Below, one piece after another: positions 17,239 to 26,690 of a stretch of 64,000 nt of DNA. Both the position numbers and the translations under genes were made by a program. The DNA is taken from positions 496,001-560,000 of the forward strand of contig NZ_CP120367.1 of assembly GCF_029892045.1 (NCBI RefSeq), given 5' to 3'. Positions within the stretch are counted from its first letter, which is position 1, and every line of letters starts with the position of its first letter. The notes below the pieces were generated by a model. It saw nothing but the letters and a program-made list of their open reading frames with translations, ran no database searches and was not told where the DNA came from. Source of the stretch: Sinorhizobium numidicum (GTDB lineage Bacteria; Pseudomonadota; Alphaproteobacteria; Rhizobiales; Rhizobiaceae).

Positions 17239-18563
17239 TCACTGGGTCAGCGTGTTTTTGTAGATGACGCCGTCCTTCATGATAATTTTGAAGCTGTTGG
17301 CAGGATCGGCTACCAGGTCGATGTTCTCCAGCGGATTGCCTTCGACGAGCAGGAGGTCCGCGAGTGCGCCCTCCTCGACCACGCCGAGCTTTCCCGGATA
17401 GGGGTTGCGCTTGCCCGACAGCGCCAGCAGTTCGGCATTGGTCCCGGTGGCCATGACCAGTGCTTCGGCAGGCGTGTACCAACGCACGAGCGAGGCCAGA
17501 ATTGCCCCCTGCTGCTTCGCCAGCGCACGGGAGAACAGGACGTCCGTACCCCAGGCCGTCTTGATCTTGTACTTCTTTGCCAGTCCGTATGTCCTGCCGA
17601 TGCCTGGCCACACCTCATCGGCCTTGGCGCGCTCGACCGAACCCTCCCGGAGGCCTGTCCTCATCAATTCGGGAAGCGGCTGCAAGCTCAGCCAAACGTC
17701 CTTTTCGGCGATCAGCCTGGCTGTTGCCTCGTCCATGAGAAAGCCGTGTTCGATGCACTTCACACCGGCCGCGATAGCCTTCCGGATCGCAGCCGAGGTG
17801 AAGGCGTGCGCGGCGACGTAGGTGCCCCAATTCTCGGCAATTTCAACGGCGGCCCGCAGTTCGGGCTCGGTGAAGGTGGTGACGTCGAGCGGGCTGTGGG
17901 GCGACGACACGCCGCCGCCCCCCCTGTCAACTTCAGCAGCGCGGCCCCCTGCATGAACTGCTCGCGGGCACGCAAACGCACCTCATCGGGGCTGTCCACG
18001 ACTATGCTGCCGCCGTTCCTCTCCATGGGGGTGAACAAGCCGCCTATCGCCCGAGGCAAGTCGCTGAGCTGGCGGAAATCCCCATGCCCGCTTGTCACGG
18101 TGATCATGGCTCCAGACGGATAGATGCGCGGTCCCGCGATGATGCCCTGATCTATCGCGCGCTTGAGGCCGAATGCCGGCCCGCCCACGTCGCGAACGGT
18201 GGTGAAGCCGCGCATCAGCGTATCCGTCGCCTCGTCGCCGTCCGCGAGATTGGCGAAGCCGACGTCGCCCATCGCCTCTACCGGGGTGGACGCTATCAGC
18301 ATTGCGTGCCAGTGAGCATCAATCAGCCCCGGCATCAGCGTTCGCCCGCCGCCCGCAATGCGCTCAGCGCCTGCGGCCTCGATGGGGCTTGTCGAAATCT
18401 CCGCGATCACATTGCCCTTGACCAGCACATTCGACGGAGCCGAAAGAGCAGCACCTTTTCCGTCGAAGATGCGGACGTTTTCGAAAAGCACGTCGGCCCT
18501 CGCGGTGGCGCAAAGTCCGAGCAGGAGAGCCACGGCGAGCGTTTCTCTGCCCGAGCGAAGCAT
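17239..18563 (-). pseudogene. Exported amidohydrolase, frameshifted in a G7 run
   Basis: A metal-dependent amidohydrolase (imidazolonepropionase/prolidase-like) in two frames. The first part (from ATG 18563) has a signal peptide, LFENVRIFDGKG, and the metal motif HWH in PGLIDAHWHAML; it leaves frame at LLKLTGG. The second part carries YVAAHAFTSAAIRKAI, CIEHGFLMDEA and TAWGTDVLF, with the remaining ligands, ending KNTLTQ. The break is at a run of seven C on the plus strand (17918-17924); one more or two fewer bases would restore GGGVSSPHSPLDV. All catalytic residues survive, so a recent slip, a phase-variable tract or a sequencing error is equally possible. Confidence 0.8.
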
Positions 18564-19339
18564 CGTGAAAACTCGGCGCGCAAGATAGAACAACGATGCG
18601 GCGCAGGACACGGCATGCGCCACAACATTGCTTTTTGCCAGCTCCTGCGATCCAAAGGATTTGTGACACATGACGATTATCCCGCTTCAGGAGGAGCGAT
18701 GGTCACTGCGCAAGGACAAGTTGTAGCTTATACGGCGTCCGCGTCAAGAAGCGTTCCAGACCGGTCTCTTTTGCAGTGAAGGGTCGTGTCGAAAGTACAG
18801 GCCGCCGGCGATGATATCAGGGCTAGCAGTGCAAGATTTTCGATTGGAAACGAGCAGACGATCGGTCGAACTTTGCCGTTCCCAGTCGTCGCGAATGGGT
18901 CCACTACGACGCAGCGCGAGCAAACCCAGTGGCCGAGAGTCGCCTACCTCCACAAGCCCTTGAGCGCTGCCCGCAATGGAGGCGTTCTCGTTCGGTGCTT
19001 CGAAAGTCGCATAATTGTATCAACGGGAACATTTTCCCCGCTATAAGTGCCAGTTCTGCTTTCTCTTTGGCAATCAGCTTGACAAGAGACCAAGACGGTC
19101 GATTGCATGCACATATTGCGTTCATTTTTCTGATCAACTGCACAAACGCCATCCTCGTGACGTTTTTCCGCGCACGTTAGTGTGCGAGGAGTAAATTCTG
19201 TTGAGTCAACGACTTATTCAACGACCTTGACGTTTGGCACGACGCTTGCTCTCAAGATTGCAGCGGCCGAGGGTGTCGCCCGCGGTGATTTTCGCTGAAT
19301 GGCCGCAATCAAGCCGCCCCCGGGTTTCGAGAATTCCCC
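18564..19339. other. Gene-free stretch
   Basis: About 780 bases with only short frames on both strands, none with a recognisable domain or ribosome binding site. The left end must hold the promoter of the amidohydrolase gene. Composition is less GC-rich around 19000-19200 than in the flanks. I see no RNA gene or repeat. Confidence 0.4.
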
Positions 19340-19914
19340 CGCTCGACATCGAGACCATTCCTGCCGGTCGTCGATTTGGACGAATCTATGCGAGCGCCTT
19401 TCCCGATCCGTTAGGATATGGAAAGACGCCGAGCCGGTTCAGTGATCCCGCCGGCGTGGCCCGGCAAGGCGGTTTGGCGTTGTCTATTTGGGCGACACAC
19501 TCAAGGTCTGCTTCCTGGAAGCGGTCTTGCGTGATCGGCGCGATGGCCTCGTGGGCGATCTCCCGATCGATGAGAAGAGATCTATGCGGCGCTACGCAGA
19601 GATTGAGACGATTGCGGATCTCCGTCTTGTTGATCTCCGCGAGGACCGCGCGATCAGGATGGGAGGTGCCGACGGATGTCGCGAAATCCTCCCGCCACTC
19701 CCTCGGGCGGGCGTGGTCGCTTGCTTTCCATGAGCACCGGTCCGTGCCGGACGGCATCATCTATCCTTCCCGCCCGAACGGACATACGAATCTCGCGATC
19801 TTTGACCGTGCCATCTCGAAATTGTCGGCGGTGCGCGTCGTGCAATTAATTGGAGCACCGGGCCTTGCCACCATCATCAACGATCTTCGTGTGAGCCTCG
19901 TCGACGTCATCTAA
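19340..19914 (+). pseudogene. RES-domain toxin gene with two frameshifts
   Basis: RES-family (NAD-phosphorylase toxin) sequence is split over frames: RRFGRIYASAFPDPLGYG first, then from about 19470 a second frame with RFGVVYLGDTLKVCFLEAVLRD and LPIDEKRSMRRYAEIE, then from about 19660 back in the first frame with VPTDVAKSSRHSLGRAW, GIIYPSRPNGHTNLAIFD and a near-complete C-terminus. The second shift is one extra base in GATGGGAGGTGCC, where GGC-GTG-type codons would restore VPTDVA. No Xre/ParS-type antitoxin gene precedes it. Conserved residues (the initial Arg, the YLGDT region, the final Ser in YPSR) are present, but the protein cannot be made intact. Confidence 0.75.
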
Positions 19915-20054
19915 ACCAACGCCCCGAAACTTTGAATCTGCTGAATCCCGATTGCGTGAGAGGGCTGAGCCGCCGCTAGGCAGGCGGGTCGGCGTGCCTT
20001 GCGATCGGTGGTCCAGTGCAGGGCACCGTCTCGAGGAAGACCAACGGAGAGTGG

Positions 20055-20360
20055 ATGGCGGAGCCGAATTCATCCAAAGCTCAAGCGGACCGGGTACTTG
20101 AGGTGCTCGGCGAGACCGTAATCATCCGTGGCGATGCGGCCGTTGCGGTTCTCGACGCGGCAGTGATCGAGGAGATTGTGCGCCCTTCTGTTGGCGCGCC
20201 GCGCACGGCCACAGCAGCCAAGATGAGATCTCCTACATTATCGAAGGGATGTTTCGGATCTGGCGTGGCGATGAGGTGCTCGACGTCGCTCCGGGCGGTA
20301 TCGCATTGCTACCCCGCCATCAGGTCCACACTTTCAAGAACATTGGTATGGGCCCCCTAG
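20055..20360 (+). pseudogene. Broken cupin gene
   Basis: The first part encodes AEPNSSKAQADRVLEVLGETVIIRGD, like the start of a two-part cupin regulator/dioxygenase. In another frame from about 20222 comes DEISYIIEGMFRIWRGDEVL then VAPGGIALLPRHQVHTFKNIG, a clear cupin core with motif-2 His. A frame change near 20200 lies exactly where the HxH motif should be. The C-terminus is also missing. Convergent with the next gene. Confidence 0.6.
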
Positions 20361-20376
20361 CCGCCTCCTCAAACTG

Positions 20377-21756
20377 TCAAGCCATCTCGACGTGGGAATC
20401 GTTCGCCCCTTGCGCGATCAACGGCGCGGGAGACTTCCGTTGCAAGTGGGAAGCGTTAAGTCGGCGCGCCACGATATCGTGGTTGAGCCATTGAATGGGA
20501 CCGGAGGGATCTGAGGACTCGCCAAAAATGAGCTTCCCCGTCGCCTCGACCACGAGAGCACTCAGGAGGTCGCTGATCATCGCCTTGCTGTCCCGATGCA
20601 TGTGCGTGATCTCGTTGGACGTACCGATGGTCAGATCGGACTGTGCTTGGCTGTTTGCCATGGGCCACGCCGAGAAGTCGTAAAACGGACGCATAACCTC
20701 GTTGGCCTGCATATCGGAAATTTTTTGGAACACATCCTTCATCGTGAAGCCGTCTGCCAAAAGCTGTTGGCATGCCTGCCATTGCTCCTCTGCCCATTGG
20801 CCACCGTTCTCTTTCTTCAAGGCGAGCAGCAGCGGTATCAGGGGAAGTTCGATACCCGTAAATACGTCGGACGAATTGGTTCGGATTTCGGGACAGTTAT
20901 AGACGGTTGCCTTAACACCCGCTTCCCAGGCTTCTTGCGCAATGCCTTCGAGCCGCATCTTGGCGTAACCTTGGGTGTAGTTGGTGTAGGTCTGCCAACG
21001 ATAGCTCCCGTCAATCAGGACTGCCGTTCCATGGTAACCGTAGGCCGTGTACCGGACCTGACCACCCGAAGCCCCTACGCGCTCACGGATCGCCGCGCTG
21101 AAGTCGATTAGATGTCGAAAGGTGATTGCGGAGACTTCGTCGAAATTTTGCAGGATGAGCTTGCCCATATCGCTGTCGAGCAGCGCTTGCGACGACATGT
21201 GGCGGGGACCACGTCCCTTGTAGATGCGATTGGCAACAACCAGGAATACCTTCGCTTTCGGGATGCCTCCGGCCATAGTATGGGCGAAGAAGACGTTGCG
21301 GCCGTCGGCAATCATTCCGTCGAGAACGGCCATGACCTGTGAAAGCGAATTCGTGAACCGTGAGGTGGCGATGTCCCGGCACTGCTCAATGTAGTCCCAG
21401 TCGACCGTGTCATGTTCCCAACTCTCCAGCGTCATAGTTGCGAGGAGATCCGTCGGAGTGGGGCCTCCTGCCGGAGCGTCGAGATCGAAGCCGGCCATAA
21501 GAGGTATGTTGATAATCCTGCCGCCCAGTCGGTCCTCGGCGGCAAAGAGTTCCTCGGCGTCCAGAGGCCGCAGTGCGTTGTTCTCGTCGCGCCGCCCGAC
21601 CGTGATGCCCACGATCTCCATTCCAGCCCGCCGGGCTTCGTCGAGCAAACCAGTCGCATATCCGCGACCGAATAATTCGCCGAAGAGGACGAAAACATCA
21701 CCTTTACGAAAGACCTTGTTTTCGGCGATGCGGTTCAATGAGACCGGGTTTTCCAT
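20377..21756 (-). CDS. Conserved 459-aa protein, possibly FabMG-like reductase
   Basis: A complete 459-residue soluble protein. The N-terminal segment KGDVFVLFGELFGRGYATGL plus DEARRAGMEIVGITVGRRDE looks like a Rossmann-type beta-alpha-beta unit, but the Gly pattern differs from classical SDRs. Other marked segments are HTMAGGIPKAKVFLVVANR, RYTAYGYHGTAVLI and THMHRDSKAMISDLL. From memory it resembles proteins labelled enoyl-ACP reductase FabMG family, an atypical SDR-like group; I hold that name loosely. No fatty acid gene is adjacent. The neighbour across a 118-base divergent spacer is a 71-residue ORF with its own terminator. Confidence 0.6.
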   Translation of the reverse strand: MENPVSLNRIAENKVFRKGDVFVLFGELFGRGYATGLLDEARRAGMEIVGITVGRRDENNALRPLDAEELFAAEDRLGGRIINIPLMAGFDLDAPAGGPTPTDLLATMTLESWEHDTVDWDYIEQCRDIATSRFTNSLSQVMAVLDGMIADGRNVFFAHTMAGGIPKAKVFLVVANRIYKGRGPRHMSSQALLDSDMGKLILQNFDEVSAITFRHLIDFSAAIRERVGASGGQVRYTAYGYHGTAVLIDGSYRWQTYTNYTQGYAKMRLEGIAQEAWEAGVKATVYNCPEIRTNSSDVFTGIELPLIPLLLALKKENGGQWAEEQWQACQQLLADGFTMKDVFQKISDMQANEVMRPFYDFSAWPMANSQAQSDLTIGTSNEITHMHRDSKAMISDLLSALVVEATGKLIFGESSDPSGPIQWLNHDIVARRLNASHLQRKSPAPLIAQGANDSHVEMA

Positions 21757-21874
21757 GCAATCAGCTCTTTGGTCCGTTAGTCGTCGAGCAGTGGTTCAGA
21801 CGAGCTTCGATAATCCACATGACCGTAATGACCCGTAATAGGAAGTCATTTTAAGTGACCGTTCATTTCAAAGC

Positions 21875-22090
21875 GTGAAGTCCCCCCAAAGGATTTCTCG
21901 CTATCTGAATGACCCCAACCTGACTGACAAGAAGTTTCCCTGCGATCCCACGCAGTCGTACCGCTCTCGCGAACGGCTTCGCGTCATGGGCGAAGTCGCG
22001 GACTGGCAACCCCACTCGGCTGAACAGCTGCAGCAGATGAAGGACGGCCTCGCACGCCTCAAGGAAGGCAAGGACATTATCATAGACTGA
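21875..22090 (+). CDS. Small soluble protein, unknown
   Basis: A 71-residue charged protein without membrane segments; no family recognised. It begins with KSPQRISRYLNDPNLTD and ends in a predicted helix (AEQLQQMKDGLARLKEGK). A strong GC hairpin eight bases after its stop supports a real transcript. The ATG lacks a strong ribosome binding site. It is divergent from the 459-residue gene and may share its promoter region. Confidence 0.5.
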   Translation: MKSPQRISRYLNDPNLTDKKFPCDPTQSYRSRERLRVMGEVADWQPHSAEQLQQMKDGLARLKEGKDIIID

Positions 22091-22097
22091 CGCATTC

Positions 22098-22125
22098 GAG
22101 GTCGCCGGCGATTGCCGGCGGCCTC
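22098..22125 (+). terminator. GC-rich hairpin after the 71-aa ORF
   Basis: GAGGTCGCCGGC at 22098-22109 pairs with GCCGGCGGCCTC at 22114-22125 (one G-T or mismatch position) around GATT. The position just after a stop codon fits a transcription terminator, although no long T run follows. Confidence 0.55.
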
Positions 22126-22242
22126 ATATCCAGAGCGCTACTCGGCCCGGCATGCGCCGCCAACCTAGTGCCTTACAGATGCAAAGAGTTCTCCAGCATT
22201 GTCAGTCCGATTGCGCCTGATTGCTCAACCCGGAAGGGAATA

Positions 22243-23451
22243 TCAGCTGCGAGGCTGCAGCAGCGTCAAGGCGAACGTCGATGCGGCTAGGACGGCGGTA
22301 AGGATCAAGGGCCCAACAGCGCCGTAGTGATCGACGACATAGCCGCCGAAAACCGCGCCGATACTGATGGCAACCTGAAACGAGACGACCATCAGGCTCC
22401 CTGCTGCCTCCAAAGCGTCGGGTGCTCCGCGGGAAAGATTGGTAGGCAGCACCACCGGCGCCATGCCAAAGGCGAATCCCCAAAGCGTCACGAAGCCGAA
22501 GGCAGCGCCGACGTGGACGCCCCAAAGCACCAAAGCAAGCGCCGCAAACGCCATTAATGCGGCGGTAATGGCGAGTGCCATGCGGATACTGGCGTCTGCC
22601 ATCCGGCCACCCGCAACATTGCCGATCACAGCGGCGATGCCAAACCCGAGCAGCACCAGGGCAATCGGCCCGGTTTCAAGGAGTGTCACTTGCTCGAGGA
22701 AGGGACGCACATAGACCGAACCAGCAAAATGTCCCGTCATCAGCAAAAGGATGGCAAGCATTCCCAGTTGAACACCACGCCGTCCTGTCAGCCGGAGCAC
22801 GTCGGAGAGGCTGTTACTAGTGCTTGCAGGCAGCGTCGGCAAGCTGAGTACTTGCAGCAGCATGGCCAGCGCGGCCAGCCCCGCTGTCATGGCCATGGCG
22901 CTGCGCCAGCCCAGCCAGTCGCTGATCAAAGCACCCATTGATGGTGCAGCTATGGTGGCGAGCGAAACGCCGAGGGTGACGATAGCCATGCCCCGACCTG
23001 TCGCATCGGCGCCAACCAGCCTTGCCACGACGGCAACTGAAAGCGCCCAGAAACCGCTAAGCGCGATGCCCAACCCAGCCCGGCCCAACAACAATTGCAA
23101 AAAATCAGTCGCTAACGCTGCAAGAATATTGGAGCCGATCGCCAACGCACTGAGACCGACCAGCACCGCCTTACGGTTCAGTCTGCCGATGAGAACATTG
23201 CTCAATAGGGCGGTCACGGCGCCGACGGAAGCGGTGGCGGTGACGACCTGCCCGGCTGTTCCCTCGCTAATGCCGAGATCGCGCGCCATTGGCGTCAATA
23301 GGCCCGCCGGCAGAAACTCAGCCGATACTAGCGCAAAGCTGGTGGCTGCCATCGAAAGAACGGCAAACCAAGTCGCCGCGGTCCACGCGGCTGGCTCAGC
23401 GGTGTCAAAGTCTATCGCCGCGTCGCGCAGTTGTGATGTCGTGTCCGTCAT
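22243..23451 (-). CDS. MFS efflux transporter (AraJ/YdhP-like, DHA1)
   Basis: A 402-residue major facilitator with about 12 membrane spans. AEFLPAGLLTPMARDLGISEG in the first span region, LIGRLNRKAVLVGLSAL (loop 2-3 motif) and LGVSLATIAAPSMGALISDWLGWRSA (motif C-like) place it with the AraJ/YdhP sugar-efflux and drug-efflux group. Substrate unknown. It lies 59 bases downstream of the AraC-type gene on the same strand; the two probably form a regulator-transporter operon. Confidence 0.88.
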   Translation of the reverse strand: MTDTTSQLRDAAIDFDTAEPAAWTAATWFAVLSMAATSFALVSAEFLPAGLLTPMARDLGISEGTAGQVVTATASVGAVTALLSNVLIGRLNRKAVLVGLSALAIGSNILAALATDFLQLLLGRAGLGIALSGFWALSVAVVARLVGADATGRGMAIVTLGVSLATIAAPSMGALISDWLGWRSAMAMTAGLAALAMLLQVLSLPTLPASTSNSLSDVLRLTGRRGVQLGMLAILLLMTGHFAGSVYVRPFLEQVTLLETGPIALVLLGFGIAAVIGNVAGGRMADASIRMALAITAALMAFAALALVLWGVHVGAAFGFVTLWGFAFGMAPVVLPTNLSRGAPDALEAAGSLMVVSFQVAISIGAVFGGYVVDHYGAVGPLILTAVLAASTFALTLLQPRS

Positions 23452-23510
23452 TGAAGTATCTCCTACGTTCCGGAGATTTCATAGACGAACTCTTTGGGAT
23501 GATATGTATC

Positions 23511-24455
23511 CTAAAATCCGAAATCCATGTCCATTCGTCTGGAATTTGTGCGGCGCACAATGCCCGGTGAGACGCTAGTGATGCGCTTGAAGGCGCGAGC
23601 AAAGGATGCTTCAGACTCATACCCTAACCGGGAAGCTACCTCGGCGACCGACATGCCGCCTTGACCCAACAGTTCGCGGGCAAGCTGCATACGCAGACGG
23701 GTGAGATAGCGCGCCGCGCCTTCTCCCAAGATAGCGCTGAAGCGTTCAGCGAAGATCGAGCGCGATTGGCCTGCCACGCCAGCGAGGCTTTCGAGAGTCC
23801 AGTTATGACCGGGGTCTCGGTGCATGGCTACCAGAGCGCGGCCGATGTGAGGGTCGCGAATGGCGGCGAGCCAACCGGTGGTCGAGGCTCCGCTGCAATT
23901 GACCCAGCAGCGGATGAGCCGGGCGGCAAGCAAGTCCGCCATTCGTGATAAAACTGTAGCGCTGCCCATCTGGGGCTGTGTGGCCTCCGCGGTCATAGCA
24001 GCTAGCAGGGGACCAACGATCGGGTCGTTGCCGGCTACATCGCAGCCTTTGATGATTGGCGGCATCAACGCGATCAAGGGGTTCAGCGCATACGCTCCCA
24101 AAGCCATGGAGCCGCAGAAGAGCGTGCTGGTCGCACCAGTTCCTTCCCGCACCACTTCGCAGACGTTGCTCCCCAACCTTGTCACTTGGCAACCCTCGAG
24201 CGAGTCGCCTACAACATCTCGCGCGCTGGAAAGTCGATGTGCGATGCCTTGCGGCAGCAGTACCAGATCGCCATCGTTCAACTCCTGCCATCCTTGGGCT
24301 TCGGTATGGATCCAGCATGGGCCCTGGCTGACAAAGTGAAAACGAAGCAACTGTTGTTGCGGAAAGGCGATGCTCCATGGATGTCGGAGTTCGCAGCGCC
24401 CATAGTTGACTCCGCTCAAGCGAAAGTCTCGGAGGACTTCGCTTAGCGCATCCAT
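23511..24455 (-). CDS. AraC-family regulator with cupin sensor domain
   Basis: A 314-residue regulator. The N-terminal AraC cupin domain (about 1-180) begins with MDALSEVLRDFRLSGVNYGR and contains LNDGDLVLLPQGIAH; the C-terminal domain (about 205-300) has the two AraC helix-turn-helices, including SVAEVASRLGYESEASFARAF. This subfamily commonly controls the neighbouring MFS gene. The start at 24455 matches the family's usual MDxLSEVL opening; an ATG at 24500 would add 15 residues. It lies divergent from the dead LysR gene at 24579. Confidence 0.87.
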   Translation of the reverse strand: MDALSEVLRDFRLSGVNYGRCELRHPWSIAFPQQQLLRFHFVSQGPCWIHTEAQGWQELNDGDLVLLPQGIAHRLSSARDVVGDSLEGCQVTRLGSNVCEVVREGTGATSTLFCGSMALGAYALNPLIALMPPIIKGCDVAGNDPIVGPLLAAMTAEATQPQMGSATVLSRMADLLAARLIRCWVNCSGASTTGWLAAIRDPHIGRALVAMHRDPGHNWTLESLAGVAGQSRSIFAERFSAILGEGAARYLTRLRMQLARELLGQGGMSVAEVASRLGYESEASFARAFKRITSVSPGIVRRTNSRRMDMDFGF

Positions 24456-24578
24456 TGGGATATTTGACGGCGACAACTGTCGAGACGAATGGTCAAGCAT
24501 TTAGCGAATTTAGGTCTCGAGCGTCTGGTATGCAAGCACGATGGTGGCGCGAGACGATTGTCTTCCGGCAGCGATGCG

Positions 24579-25461
24579 ATGGAAACTCTCTACAATATTC
24601 CCTCTTCGGCGCTTCGGCTCTTGCTGCAGATCGGCCGGACCGGGAACCTGACGGAGGCGGCGCGGGCCTGCGGCATCAGTTAGCCCGCCGCGAGCAAAGC
24701 GATTACCCGGTCGGAGGCGCAAAGCGGGCTTACGCCGGTGCGGCGCGACCGGTGCCCGCTCAGCCTCACCGCCGAGGGATGGATCCTTGCCGATTACGCG
24801 CAGCGGCAGGAGGACATGGCGCGCGCTGGAGGAAAGCCGCGTGCAGGGCCGGGGGCTGGTTCGCATCGCCTCTTTCGGCGCCTCGGCCTCGACCCATATC
24901 CTGCCCGCACTGGTCGCGACCGTCACCCGCAGCCGTCCGATGCTGCGGGTGGAGATCTCGGAAAGCGCCGATAAGCCTAGCCTACAGGCGTTGCGCGACG
25001 GGCTGGCGGATTTCGCCATTGCGGTCGAACATGATGCACCCGATCTCGAAATGATCCCGGTCGCGCGTGATCGGCTGGTCGCGCTGGTCCGGCACGGTGA
25101 GCCGCTGGCGAAACGCGCGACGCTGGACGCTGCGACACTCTCCGGCTGCGATTTCATCCTAACCAAGGGCGGCAGCGAACCGCTGGTTCGGGCTTGGTTC
25201 GCGCGGACGCGACATGAACCGAGTGTGCGCCATAATATCCAGCAGATCACCTCGATCCTCGCCATGGTCCGCGCCGGAATGGGCGTATCGGTGATCGCCG
25301 AAATGGCGGTTCCCGAAACCCACGCCGGCGTTGCCGTCATTCCCCTTACGGCCGAGCAGCCGAGAGTGATCTGTCTGGCCCGGCGGCAAGGCTCATTCGG
25401 GTCGTATGCGGCCGAGTTGCTCTGGAAGACGGCTTTGGAGACATCAAAAGCGGAGCTGTAA
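24579..25461 (+). pseudogene. LysR-family regulator with nonsense and frameshift mutations
   Basis: The first part, from ATG 24579, runs SALRLLLQIGRTGNLTEAARACGIS and meets TAG at 24681-24683 where family members have Gln before PAASKAI; a single CAG-to-TAG change explains it. The frame continues to about 24820, where loss of one CG unit in a CG repeat shifts it: EDMAR is followed in another frame by ALEESRVQGRGLVRIASFG and the full effector-binding domain to SKAEL. Reverting both restores about 293 residues, a normal LysR length. Confidence 0.82.
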
Positions 25462-25749
25462 CGGCAGCACGGCTGCTTCGCCTTGTTACTACCCCCGGGA
25501 TCGGCACGGGGATCACCGACCCGCCCGGCTATGCCGCCCTGGTGCGCGGCAAGCTTGCAGTCATTTACCGGCATCGACCTTGTCACGCTCCCGATCTCGT
25601 CGAAGCCAGGATTGCGGTGCCTTCGTTCAGCTTGAAGCGCATCGCCGTCAAGCTAGCGTGAGCCGCGCGGAGGCTACTGCGCGCGTTGGTCTTGTGTTCC
25701 CGCCTCCATCAGACACATCGCACCCGATCCATTTCACTCAGGCTGGCCG

Positions 25750-26052
25750 TTACGCATCCTCGCCGGCTCCGTTCGGGACGCTGACGAGGGCCGCGCATTG
25801 CGGGTCTCCACTATCGAGAAGCTCCGCGGGCGCGGTGCGGCCGATTGCTAAGTTGACGACCGTGGCCGCCGCCCAACCGTAGTCGCCCGCGGCGCGCTCG
25901 ATCAGTTGCGGGGCCTGGGAGTTGAGGCAAGCCTGGGATTGCCGAACGATCTCCACGGGAAGCCTCGCGCGCTCGACTTGTTCCTGAACCTGGGCTTGCA
26001 GCGGATCGACGACAAGAAGGGCAAAAATCCAGCCGATGAAATCCGAGATCAT
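25750..26052 (-). CDS. Hypothetical exported or membrane-anchored protein
   Basis: A 100-residue protein with a hydrophobic N-terminus (DFIGWIFALLVVDPLQ) followed by a helical Gln/Arg/Ala-rich region. No family recognised. It sits 44 bases downstream of the internally deleted TerC gene on the same strand and might be co-transcribed with it. It could equally be a chance frame; even codon usage and the hydrophobic start are the only support. Confidence 0.4.
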   Translation of the reverse strand: MISDFIGWIFALLVVDPLQAQVQEQVERARLPVEIVRQSQACLNSQAPQLIERAAGDYGWAAATVVNLAIGRTAPAELLDSGDPQCAALVSVPNGAGEDA

Positions 26053-26096
26053 ATCTGTTTCCTTCTAGTTAACGGTGTTTCTGGGAGCAGAGCCCG

Positions 26097-26369
26097 TCAT
26101 GCAGGCTGCTGCTGATCCCGCGTCTTCATCAGGCTCCAGACTACGCCGGCAGCGATGATCGCGAAGGTGACGCCGCGCGAGAGCGCGGCCGGGAACTTCT
26201 CGATATAGAGAGCGGAAAGCTTGACGCTCTCGCGGACGCCGATTTCCTTGTTCTGCTTATGGAGAATACCGAGGTCGAACGACAGGATGGCGATGACGAG
26301 GACGAAAAAGCTCGACCACATCCACAGCGGCGTTTCCAGCCACTCGACGAACAAAAGAGAGAGGTCCAT
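26097..26369 (-). pseudogene. TerC/Alx-family protein with large in-frame internal deletion
   Basis: The 90-codon frame joins two ends of a TerC/Alx-type integral membrane protein. Residues about 10-50 (TPLWMWSSFFVLVIAILSFD then LGILHKQNKEIGVRESVKLSAL) are the family's first span and loop. They run directly into KFPAALSRGVTFAIIAAGVVWSL, which is the last span of full-length members of about 300 residues. About 200 residues, including the acidic metal-binding spans, are missing. The frame is kept, so a two-span product is possible. TerC/Alx proteins handle manganese or tellurite. Confidence 0.7.
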
Positions 26370-26505
26370 TTTAGATCCCCTATCGGCACTGCTTGTCGGA
26401 AAAAAGGTCCGACATCGCAAAAGTGCCGAGGCTCTCGCCAAAGGGGTCCGGACCAACGGGTTGCTGCACAGATCGTAACTTCATCCCCGGGCGTCAAGGG
26501 GGGCC
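26370..26505 (-). promoter_or_regulatory. Structured 5' leader of the terC gene (possible yybP-ykoY-like)
   Basis: Upstream of the TerC start, nested inverted repeats are visible: CGGCACT 26384-26390 with AGTGCCG 26422-26428, enclosing GTCGG 26395-26399 with CCGAC 26409-26413. Further upstream, on the minus strand, come GGCGAGAGCC and GGGGATGAAG. Alx/TerC genes in many bacteria follow a manganese (yybP-ykoY) riboswitch with GGGGAGUAG and GCAAGACC loops; the match here is only approximate. The hairpins are seen; riboswitch identity is a weak inference. Confidence 0.3.
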
Positions 26506-26690
26506 GGACTTATTTGGCCTATGGGGCTCACGCATCGAGCCACTGACAGCTAGCCCCAGCCGAGGGGAGGCGGCCTCAAGATGGCTCGTCAGCCTCACTT
26601 CATTGAATTTCCATTAGGGTGAGGAATCCTCTGCATCCGCTGGAAGGTCGATCGGCGCGCTGGTGGCACCAGCACGCCGACGTCGCTTCC

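Noticed and set aside
18904..19152. 82-codon minus-strand frame in the gap after the amidohydrolase
   Set aside because: No ribosome binding site, domain or conserved-looking segment; likely chance.
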